From the NCBI GenBank assembly GCA_029940125.1, contig JAOZRP010000155.1, forward strand, positions 1-6,156: DNA of 6,156 bases, given 5' to 3'. Below, one piece after another: positions 1-4,825 of the stretch. The translations under genes were made by a program, and so were the position numbers. The first letter of the stretch is position 1, and every line of letters begins with the position of its first letter. The notes under the pieces are model-generated. The model saw nothing but the letters and a program-made list of their open reading frames with translations, made no database searches and was not told where the DNA came from. This DNA comes from a bacterium (GTDB taxonomy: Bacteria > Desulfobacterota > Anaeroferrophillalia > Anaeroferrophillales > Anaeroferrophillaceae).

Positions 1-6
1 CTCTCC
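1..6 (-). promoter_or_regulatory. Shine-Dalgarno-like site for a gene beyond the left edge
   Basis: Read on the minus strand, the first six bases give GGAGAG, 14 bases after the peptidase stop codon. This looks like the ribosome binding site of a next operon gene whose start lies just outside the window. In many bacteria the gene after aroQ and this M24 peptidase is efp (elongation factor P), but no part of its coding sequence is visible. Confidence 0.35.
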
Positions 7-20
7 ATAAATCATGTGGC

Positions 21-1124
21 TTATTCGATAATAGCTGCTTCAAGCCGCTTGTCAAGGGTGGTTAACACCCGGCTCCCTTTTTCACCAAGGTATACCATGT
101 CTTCCAGCCTGATTCCCCATTGATGGGGGAAATAGCAGCCCGGTTCAATGGTGAAGACCATGCCGGCCGCCAGCCGGTCGGTTGAGCGGGAGGAAATAGA
201 CGGTGCTTCGTGGATTTCCAGGCCAACTCCATGACCGGTGCCGTGGCTGAAATAGTCGCCGTGACCGGCCTGCTCTATCACTTCCCGGACAATCCGGTCA
301 AGTGCTTTGGCGTCCATCCCGGGGCGGGCGGCCTTGATGCCGGCCTGCTGGGCCAGGAAAACATCCTGGTAGACTTTTTTGCGGTCGGGTTCCGGTTCCC
401 CCAGAAAAACCGTACAGGTCTGGTCGCTGTGATAGCCCTGGTAGCGGGCCCCGAAGTCAATGGTAATCATGTCTCCCGGGGCGATGGGTTTTGCCGAGGC
501 GATGCCGTGGGGCAGGGCGCTGCGACGGCCGCTGGCCACGATCAAATCAAAAGCGGTTTTTTCCGCTCCCCGGCGCTTCATCTGGTATTCCAGTTCCAGG
601 GCCAGGTCCTGTTCGGTGATGCCGGGTTTGAGCCGGGCGATTGCCTGCCGGTAGGCCCCTTCGGCAATGGCGATGGCCTCCTTGATCAGGGCCAATTCTT
701 CCTCGTCCTTGCAGAGCCTTGGAGTGCTGATCTGCTGCTGGCAGAAAACGATCTCCAGGCCGGGAATCTTCTTTTTCAGTTCCCGGCTGCGCCAGAGGGA
801 AAAACTCTGTTCTTCCACCCCCAGCAAAGTAATGTTTCGATCTGCCAGGTTCGCTGCCAGCTGGATAAAAGAGTCAATCCTGACCAGGGTGAGATCAGGG
901 GGAAGCTCCCCGGCGGCCTGGGTGGTGTAGCGGCCGTCGGTAAAAAAGGTTGCCCGGTCTTTCTCCACCAGCAGAAAGGCGCTGTCACCGGTGAAGCCGG
1001 AGTAATAACGCAGGGCCGGAAGCGTGTGGAGCAGAAAGGCATCCACCCGGCTTTCGGGAAGCAGCTGCCTGAGCCTGTTGAGACGACGGTCGGCCGGATG
1101 ATGTTCGGATTTTACGGTGTTCAT
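21..1124 (-). CDS. M24-family metallopeptidase, Xaa-Pro aminopeptidase type
   Basis: Predicted cytoplasmic dinuclear-metal peptidase that removes an N-terminal residue preceding proline (peptidase family M24B). The 367 residues form a creatinase-like N-terminal domain (about 1-135) and a pita-bread catalytic domain (about 140-367). The five metal ligands are visible: D223 in TIDFGARYQG, D234 in HSDQT, H298 in HGTGHGVG, E327 in FTIEPG and E341 in RLEDM. H206 in the PHG motif and H305 in EIHE fit the accessory catalytic histidines. The length matches short YqhT-like enzymes rather than the longer E. coli PepP. No signal peptide is seen. The ATG overlaps the aroQ stop by four bases and has only a weak Shine-Dalgarno, so translational coupling is likely. 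Exact substrate preference (aminopeptidase versus prolidase) cannot be read from sequence; the family assignment is firm. Confidence 0.93.
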   Translation of the reverse strand: MNTVKSEHHPADRRLNRLRQLLPESRVDAFLLHTLPALRYYSGFTGDSAFLLVEKDRATFFTDGRYTTQAAGELPPDLTLVRIDSFIQLAANLADRNITLLGVEEQSFSLWRSRELKKKIPGLEIVFCQQQISTPRLCKDEEELALIKEAIAIAEGAYRQAIARLKPGITEQDLALELEYQMKRRGAEKTAFDLIVASGRRSALPHGIASAKPIAPGDMITIDFGARYQGYHSDQTCTVFLGEPEPDRKKVYQDVFLAQQAGIKAARPGMDAKALDRIVREVIEQAGHGDYFSHGTGHGVGLEIHEAPSISSRSTDRLAAGMVFTIEPGCYFPHQWGIRLEDMVYLGEKGSRVLTTLDKRLEAAIIE

Positions 1125-1567
1125 GGTTTTGCCTGCAGCAGCAGGGCGGCGGCCTCAACGGCCAGCAGGTAGCTGGGGGCTCCGAAGCCGCTGATCATGC
1201 CGGCGCAGACCGGGGCGGTGAGCGAGGTTTGACGGAATGATTCCCGCCCGCTGATCTGGCTTAAGTGGACTTCAATGACCGGGATGGTGATGGCGGCGAT
1301 GGCGTCCCGGATGGCGATGCTGGTATGGGTGTAGGCGGCCGGGTTGAGGATGACGGCTTGGCGGTTATGTTCCGCCTCCTGTAGCAGATCAACAATCCTT
1401 CCCTCGTTATTGGTTTGGACGCATTCAACTTCTAAGCCCAGCTGTTTGGCTCGCTGACTGATCTGCTCGTTGATCATCGACAGGGTGGTGCGGCCGTAAA
1501 TCTCCGGTTCACGCTGTCCCAGGAGGTTGAGATTTGGCCCATGGATGACCAGTAGAGAGGCGTTCAT
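1121..1567 (-). CDS. aroQ: 3-dehydroquinate dehydratase, type II
   Basis: Converts 3-dehydroquinate to 3-dehydroshikimate in the shikimate pathway; type II enzymes are cytoplasmic dodecamers with a flavodoxin-like fold. The 148 residues are the usual length. Recognisable active-site elements are N12 in GPNLNLLG, R19 and E20 on the flexible lid, catalytic Y24 in EIYG, N75 and H81 in ILNPAAYTHTS, H101 in EVHLS, and R112. From memory these positions coincide with the numbering of the Mycobacterium tuberculosis enzyme. The stretch after H101 is atypical: HLSQISGRESFRQTS instead of the common HLSNIHARE-FR-HS pattern. Start ATG follows AAAGGA by about seven bases. It overlaps the upstream TPR gene and the downstream peptidase gene by four bases each, placing it in the middle of a coupled operon. 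Confidence 0.95.
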   Translation of the reverse strand: MNASLLVIHGPNLNLLGQREPEIYGRTTLSMINEQISQRAKQLGLEVECVQTNNEGRIVDLLQEAEHNRQAVILNPAAYTHTSIAIRDAIAAITIPVIEVHLSQISGRESFRQTSLTAPVCAGMISGFGAPSYLLAVEAAALLLQAKP

Positions 1568-1842
1568 GCTTTATCCTTTACTTGCTTAAGAAACGTGTTC
1601 AAATAGTTGATTTGGGCCTTGACAATCATCGTCCGGCTGGGAACCGTGGGTTCCCGGCTGGCGAATTCCCGGTCGATTTCCGCCAGGCGTTCCCGCAGGT
1701 GGCCATGTTTTTCCGGATCCTGCTGGTACAGTTCCTGGTAAATCTCCCTGGCCTGCCGCCAGTGTCCCTGGGAAAGCAGGAGCTGGGCCATGGTTTCGGT
1801 CCTGATCGTCGGGCCGCTGCTTCCGGTCGTGCTGTCAGTCAT
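1564..1842 (-). CDS. Small single-TPR protein, function unknown
   Basis: A 92-residue protein with no recognised function. Residues about 15-43 match one tetratricopeptide repeat: a first helix (TETMAQLLLSQ), the G26-H27-W28 turn, then A31, Y35 and the closing D42-P43. A charged second segment follows (RERLAEIDREF), then a proline/serine linker near 64-70 and an amphipathic C-terminal helix (about 72-92) rich in lysine. No signal peptide or membrane segment is visible. It is the first gene of the aroQ-peptidase operon and overlaps aroQ by four bases (ATGA), which supports it as a real gene. The Shine-Dalgarno for the ATG at 1842 is poor (GGAG about 12 bases upstream); M18, at the start of the TPR, is an alternative start. 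A protein-interaction role is inferred only from the repeat. Confidence 0.75.
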   Translation of the reverse strand: MTDSTTGSSGPTIRTETMAQLLLSQGHWRQAREIYQELYQQDPEKHGHLRERLAEIDREFASREPTVPSRTMIVKAQINYLNTFLKQVKDKA

Positions 1843-2005
1843 TTTTTTCTGGGACTCCGGGCCTGTGGCAAAGAAAATGCCGGTTCATTGTCTTGTTGAT
1901 CTGCTCACCAGTTCGTGGTAAACTCCCATCCCTTTGTATGTGATAGTGAAAATATGGTGGCAAGTCAAGATGAAATCCCGGCCGGGAGATGGGGAGCGGT
2001 TCTTT
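1843..2005. other. Divergent intergenic region between the TPR-aroQ operon and dtd
   Basis: This 163-base region separates genes transcribed away from each other, so it must hold at least one promoter for each side unless transcripts enter from elsewhere. A plausible plus-strand promoter is described separately; no convincing minus-strand promoter was found. In-frame ATG codons at 1934 and 1970 extend the dtd reading frame upstream, but the added residues do not resemble the family. Confidence 0.6.
1896..1924 (+). promoter_or_regulatory. Candidate sigma-70 promoter for dtd
   Basis: TTGATC (1896-1901, four of six matches to TTGACA) is separated by exactly 17 bases from TAAACT (1919-1924, four of six matches to TATAAT). 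Transcription would begin near 1931, leaving a leader of about 75 bases before the dtd ATG. If so, the in-frame ATG at 1934 would have almost no leader, which fits the choice of 2006. Chance matches of this quality are common. Confidence 0.35.
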
Positions 2006-2455
2006 ATGCGGGCGGTGGTTCAACGGGTTAAAAAGGCTTCGGTGGCGGTTGACGGCCGGGAGGTTTCGACGATAGGTCAGGGCTTTCTGGTGTTGCTGGG
2101 GGTGGCCAGGGAGGACGCTGCGGCTGATGTCGAGTACATGGTGCGCAAAATCAGCGGCTTGCGCATTTTCGCTGACGAACAGGGAAAGATGAACCGATCC
2201 CTGGCGGAGGTCAGCGGGGAAGTGCTGCTGGTTTCCCAGTTTACCCTTTTTGGTGACGTCCGCAAGGGAACCCGTCCCTCCTTTTTTGCCGCCGCTGACG
2301 CGCGTTTGGGAAAACAGCTGTACCTTGAAGTCCTGGAAGGTTTGCGGCAGCGGGGCGTTCCCGTCTGCGGCGGCCGGTTCCAGGAAATGATGGACGTGTC
2401 GCTGATTAACGATGGTCCGGTTACTATTCTGCTGGACAGCCGAAAACAATTTTGA
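2006..2455 (+). CDS. dtd: D-aminoacyl-tRNA deacylase
   Basis: Cytoplasmic proofreading enzyme that hydrolyses D-amino acids (and in many species misattached glycine) from tRNA, recycling the tRNA. The 149-residue protein has the standard family length and both signature motifs: SQFTL at 77-81, continuing into a G-x-RPSF segment (88-93), and NDGPVT at 135-140, whose G137-P138 is the Gly-cisPro pair that selects D-chirality. The N-terminus MRAVVQRVKKASVAV is the classic DTD start, so I place the start at 2006 rather than at the in-frame ATGs at 1934 or 1970. A GGGAG stretch lies about nine bases upstream. It is divergent from the TPR-aroQ operon and 106 bases before sufC, with no strong terminator between, so read-through into sufC is possible. 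Confidence 0.95.
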   Translation: MRAVVQRVKKASVAVDGREVSTIGQGFLVLLGVAREDAAADVEYMVRKISGLRIFADEQGKMNRSLAEVSGEVLLVSQFTLFGDVRKGTRPSFFAAADARLGKQLYLEVLEGLRQRGVPVCGGRFQEMMDVSLINDGPVTILLDSRKQF

Positions 2456-2503
2456 TGGCTTCGTAAAAACTCCATCTTCTTCGTTAGGCTGCAACCTTCG
2501 TTT
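2454..2503 (+). repeat. Possible truncated dispersed intergenic repeat
   Basis: The bases right after and overlapping the dtd stop contain GATGGCTTCGTAAAAACTCC and then GGCTGCAACCTTCGT. GATGG (2454-2458) and CCATC (2472-2476) form a small inverted repeat, and CTTCGT occurs three times (2459, 2479, 2496). From memory, this resembles the end of intergenic repeats scattered through Desulfobacterota genomes, in which GGCTTCGTAAAAAGTC is followed by GCTGCA-C-TTCGT. Only one end would be present here. No second copy lies in this window, so the call rests on recollection. Confidence 0.35.
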
Positions 2504-2561
2504 AAGATGTGACCCCAATAAGATGTTTTGACAATTCTGACTGCCAAAAGGAGATACTGGA

Positions 2562-3284
2562 ATGCTTACGGTTGAAGATCTCTGGGTGGATGTCGGCGGC
2601 AAGCAGGTGCTGAAAGGGGTAAATTTTGAAATCCCCGACGGCCGCACCCATATCCTGTTCGGGAAAAACGGCTCCGGCAAAACCACCCTTTTGCTGACGC
2701 TGATTGGCTTCAGCGCTTATGAAGTGGTTCAGGGAAGGATTCTTTTCAAGGGCATCGATATTACCCGGATGCCCGTCAACGAGCGGGTGCAGCTGGGAAT
2801 GGGGGTTTCCTTCCAGCGGCCGCCGGCGGTCCGGGGGCTGTTGACCCGGCAGATGGCGGACATCTGCAACCGGTCTGGCGCCGACTACAAGGAGCTGGCC
2901 GAGCGGCTCAACTTTACCGATTTTCTGGACCGTGAACTCAATGTCGGATTTTCCGGCGGTGAAATGAAGCGTTCCGAAATGCTGCAGCTGATGCTGCAAA
3001 AGCCTGACTTTATCATGCTTGACGAGCCCGAATCGGGAGTTGATATTGAAAACATGCACCTTATCGGCAAGGTGGCCAGTGAGCTTCTGGAACGCCATCT
3101 GAACCGCACCCGGAAAAGGTCCGGCCTGATTATCACCCATACAGGCTATATCCTTGACTATCTCAACGCGGACCTTGGTTACGTGATGATTGACGGGGCT
3201 ATTGTCTGCTCCGGGAATCCCTACCAGATTTTTTCCACTATCAACGAAAAAGGTTTTGAGGAGTGCGCCAATTGTACTATCTAA
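2562..3284 (+). CDS. sufC: SufC-type Fe-S cluster assembly ATPase (SMS/archaeal-like)
   Basis: Soluble ABC-type ATPase that powers Fe-S cluster assembly on a SufB/SufD-family scaffold in the cytoplasm. Its 240 residues contain a Walker A at 34-41 (GKNGSGKT), Q-loop Q85, a signature at 130-137 (FSGGEMKR), a Walker B at 150-155 (FIMLDE), D-loop D161 in SGVD and switch histidine H193 in ITHT. FSGGE-KR-E is typical of SufC rather than transporters, and no permease is nearby; the next, overlapping gene is its scaffold. The Walker B continues as EPESGVD rather than the EIDSGLD of classical SufC, and the C-terminus ends with a CANC pair of cysteines (C236, C239). These traits recall the short SufC of archaea and anaerobes (SMS system). 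The ATG at 2562 has AAGGAG at 2548-2553, eight bases upstream. Classification as SMS is inference; SufC-like ATPase is firm. Confidence 0.92.
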   Translation: MLTVEDLWVDVGGKQVLKGVNFEIPDGRTHILFGKNGSGKTTLLLTLIGFSAYEVVQGRILFKGIDITRMPVNERVQLGMGVSFQRPPAVRGLLTRQMADICNRSGADYKELAERLNFTDFLDRELNVGFSGGEMKRSEMLQLMLQKPDFIMLDEPESGVDIENMHLIGKVASELLERHLNRTRKRSGLIITHTGYILDYLNADLGYVMIDGAIVCSGNPYQIFSTINEKGFEECANCTI

Positions 3285-4495
3285 GTGAACAACAGCGAGT
3301 CTTGGCCGAAGGGGCCCGGGATAAAGCCTGCCCCTTTGGTGAAGATATTAATCTCGATGCCTATATCCATGATCCCGATCATGACCAGGTGCCGACCTAT
3401 GATGAACTGGTGGCTGAAGAGCGGGAGACCCTGGTCAAGGCAGGGTTTGATGTTGGCGACCATGACCGGGCTGCCAGCTTTTTGCAGGTAAACCACGCCA
3501 TCGGTCACTGCTGCCGGAAGGTGGAAGGGGTTGAGGTGATGCCCATGCGTCAGGCCCTGGAACTGTATGACAGCCTGCCGGAATACTGGTGGCAGGCGGT
3601 TGACGTCGATGCCGACAAATACACAGCGAAGGTGGCGCTTGATTTTGACAACGGCTACTTCATTCGGGCCCTGGCGGGGACGAAAACCACGCTGCCGGTG
3701 CAGACCTGCCTGTTCATGAGCAGCGAGAAGGTCCTGCAGAACGTCCATAACATCATCGTGGTGGAGGAGGGGGCCGAACTGGAAATCATCAGCGGCTGCG
3801 CCACTTCCCACCAGATGAAGCAGGGACTGCATTTAGGGGTCAGCGAACTGTATATCAAGAAGAATGCCCGCCTCAGTTTTACCATGATTCATCACTGGGG
3901 CGAGGAAGTGGTGACCAGGCCCCGCACGGTCGTCCAGGTGGACGAGGGCGGGACCTATATTTCCAACTACATCAGCATGAAAAAGGTTCGTTCGCTGCAG
4001 ATGTATCCCACTGCTTATCTCCGGGGGCGGGGGGGTACGGTCCGCTTTAACTCGGTGGTGGCGGCCCCGGCCGGTTCGCACCTGGACATGGGGTCGCGGG
4101 TTTATCTGTCTCATCCGGAATGCCGGGCCGAAGTTATTTCCCGCGCCGTGTCTTTCGGCGGAGATATTGTCGCCCGCGGCCACCTGGTGGGCGAGGACCC
4201 TGCGGTCAAGGCTCACCTGGAATGCCATGGACTGATGCTCAGTCGCCGGGGCTTGATTCATGCCATTCCGGAGCTGGAGGGCCGGGCCGCCGGGGTGGAG
4301 ATGTCCCATGAAGCGGCGGTGGGAAAGATCGCCCGGGAAGAGGTTGAGTATTTGATGGCTCGCGGCCTTTCCGAAGAGGAGGCGACCTCAACGATTGTAC
4401 GGGGGTTTTTGAATGTGGCTATTGAGGGGTTGCCGGCCAGTCTGCAGAAGGATCTGGATGAATTGATGGCCAGGAGCAATGAAGGCGGCATGTAG
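3263..4495 (+). CDS. SufB/SufD-family Fe-S assembly scaffold (SmsB-like)
   Basis: Partner of the upstream SufC-type ATPase; the family builds Fe-S clusters on a right-handed beta-helix. At 410 residues it has an N-terminal helical region (1-130), a beta-helix core (about 145-340) with SGCATSHQ (C179), ECHGL (C321) and IHAIPEL, and the C-terminal family signature MSHEAAVGKI (H349, E350) followed by a helical RGLSEEEA tail. H349/E350 align with E. coli SufB H433/E434 and SufD H360, while the SufB catalytic C405 position (in KCGAHTFPY) is replaced by a segment without cysteine (SRRGLIHAIP). It overlaps sufC. The start is uncertain: GTG at 3263, or TTG at 3272, which has GAGGAG (3258-3263) eight bases upstream and is at least as good. 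With no second scaffold gene nearby, a homodimer is inferred. It could be named sufB or sufD. Confidence 0.9.
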   Translation: MRQLYYLSEQQRVLAEGARDKACPFGEDINLDAYIHDPDHDQVPTYDELVAEERETLVKAGFDVGDHDRAASFLQVNHAIGHCCRKVEGVEVMPMRQALELYDSLPEYWWQAVDVDADKYTAKVALDFDNGYFIRALAGTKTTLPVQTCLFMSSEKVLQNVHNIIVVEEGAELEIISGCATSHQMKQGLHLGVSELYIKKNARLSFTMIHHWGEEVVTRPRTVVQVDEGGTYISNYISMKKVRSLQMYPTAYLRGRGGTVRFNSVVAAPAGSHLDMGSRVYLSHPECRAEVISRAVSFGGDIVARGHLVGEDPAVKAHLECHGLMLSRRGLIHAIPELEGRAAGVEMSHEAAVGKIAREEVEYLMARGLSEEEATSTIVRGFLNVAIEGLPASLQKDLDELMARSNEGGM

Positions 4496-4497
4496 CG

Positions 4498-4541
4498 GCG
4501 CAAAAATGTTTACCGCAATTTTTGCGCATGCGCAAATTTTT
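4498..4541 (+). terminator. Overlapping hairpins after the SufB-family gene: terminator or operator
   Basis: Three bases after the stop codon, GCGCAAAAAT (4498-4507) pairs perfectly with ATTTTTGCGC (4518-4527). The second arm is also part of a perfect 16-base palindrome, TTTGCGCATGCGCAAA (4521-4536), followed by TTTTT (4537-4541). As RNA, the palindrome can fold as TTTGCG/CGCAAA with a CATG loop and a U-run, the shape of a modest intrinsic terminator. The two folds exclude one another. As DNA the palindrome could equally be a dimeric regulator site. Confidence 0.5.
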
Positions 4542-4652
4542 CGCACTTTTCCTGCTGGTTTTGCGTTGACAAATTGAAGATGGTCTGAGCACTATTTTGT
4601 CATTCTTTTTTGGGTGAAATGCAACTATGTGATTTTGATGGTTTTTCTTTTT

Positions 4653-4682
4653 CCGGCTGGTTGAGAGGCCGGTTGGTTTTTT
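4653..4682 (+). terminator. Weak intrinsic terminator candidate
   Basis: CCGGC (4653-4657) pairs with GCCGG (4668-4672), extendable by one G-U pair, with a loop of about eight to ten bases. It is followed by TTGGTTTTTT ending at 4682. The stem is short, but its GC content and trailing T-run fit a back-up terminator for the transcript arriving from the SufB-family gene. Confidence 0.3.
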
Positions 4683-4716
4683 GGGGGGGAGTTTTTTTGC
4701 GAAAATGAAATATTTA

Positions 4717-4745
4717 TTGAGAGTGGAACAGCTATTGCATACTAA
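4717..4745 (+). promoter_or_regulatory. Candidate promoter for the CO dehydrogenase gene
   Basis: TTGAGA (4717-4722, four of six to TTGACA) lies 17 bases before TACTAA (4740-4745); the overlapping ACTAAT with an 18-base spacer matches TATAAT at four of six. Transcription would begin about 75 bases before the ATG. The -10 lies inside the inverted repeat at 4727-4756, so a repressor bound there would block the promoter. Moderate match, not decisive. Confidence 0.3.
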
Positions 4746-4756
4746 TAGCAGCTGTT
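4727..4756 (+). promoter_or_regulatory. Inverted repeat in the cooS leader (operator or hairpin)
   Basis: AACAGCTATT (4727-4736) pairs with AAT (4744-4746) and AGCTGTT (4750-4756), separated by an extra AGC, giving ten pairs with a three-base bulge and a seven-base loop. Alternatively, GCTATT (4731-4736) pairs with AATAGC (4744-4749). TTT follows directly (4757-4759), completing a run of five T from 4755. It could be a DNA operator overlapping the candidate -10, or a weak transcription-attenuating hairpin 70 bases ahead of the start codon. Confidence 0.4.
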
Positions 4757-4813
4757 TTTGAATGGTAAGGCTTTAGCTTTGTCTCATTAAATATTAACAT
4801 CAACAACGCTATC

Positions 4814-4820
4814 AAGGAGG
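4814..4820 (+). promoter_or_regulatory. Perfect Shine-Dalgarno fixing the cooS start
   Basis: AAGGAGG lies five bases before the ATG at 4826. It is the strongest ribosome binding site in the window, decides the start codon and predicts high translation of CO dehydrogenase. Confidence 0.85.
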
Positions 4821-4825
4821 TAGTA

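Larger units (their letters stand above)
4496..4825. other. Structured AT-rich intergenic region upstream of CO dehydrogenase
   Basis: This 330-base region has no plausible gene. It contains three inverted repeats (4498-4541, 4653-4672 and 4727-4756), runs of seven G (4683-4689) and seven T (4692-4698), repeated TTTTGCG words (4520, 4559, 4695), a distant pair TGACAAA (4567) / TTTGTCA (4596), candidate promoter elements and the cooS ribosome binding site. It is much richer in A and T than the flanking genes. The SufB-family transcript probably ends here and the CO dehydrogenase transcript begins here. Confidence 0.7.

Noticed and set aside
210..1172. Plus-strand open frame (320 residues) opposite the M24 peptidase
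   Set aside because: The minus-strand gene has a complete set of M24 metal ligands; the plus frame is glycine/phenylalanine-rich shadow sequence without family features.
1934..2005. Upstream in-frame start for dtd at 1934 or 1970
   Set aside because: The extra residues (MYVIVKIWWQVK and following) do not resemble DTD, whose conserved N-terminus begins at MRAVVQRV (2006) behind its own Shine-Dalgarno.
2528..2556. TTGACA at 2528-2533 as the -35 of a sufC promoter
   Set aside because: The hexamer 17 bases downstream is GAGATA, overlapping the Shine-Dalgarno, with only two matches to TATAAT, and it would leave almost no leader.
1835..2686. Minus-strand open frame (283 residues) across dtd and into sufC
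   Set aside because: It spans dtd, an intergenic gap and part of sufC, and shows no domain. The plus-strand genes are certain.
2502..3140. Minus-strand open frame (212 residues) opposite sufC
   Set aside because: Shadow of a sufC gene that has all ABC ATPase motifs.
4496..4825. CooA-type CO-responsive site or a NiCo riboswitch upstream of cooS
   Set aside because: No TGTCA-N6-TGACA arrangement is present; the TGACAAA/TTTGTCA pair has the opposite orientation and a 22-base gap. The leader lacks the four-way junction layout of NiCo riboswitches as far as can be seen by eye.
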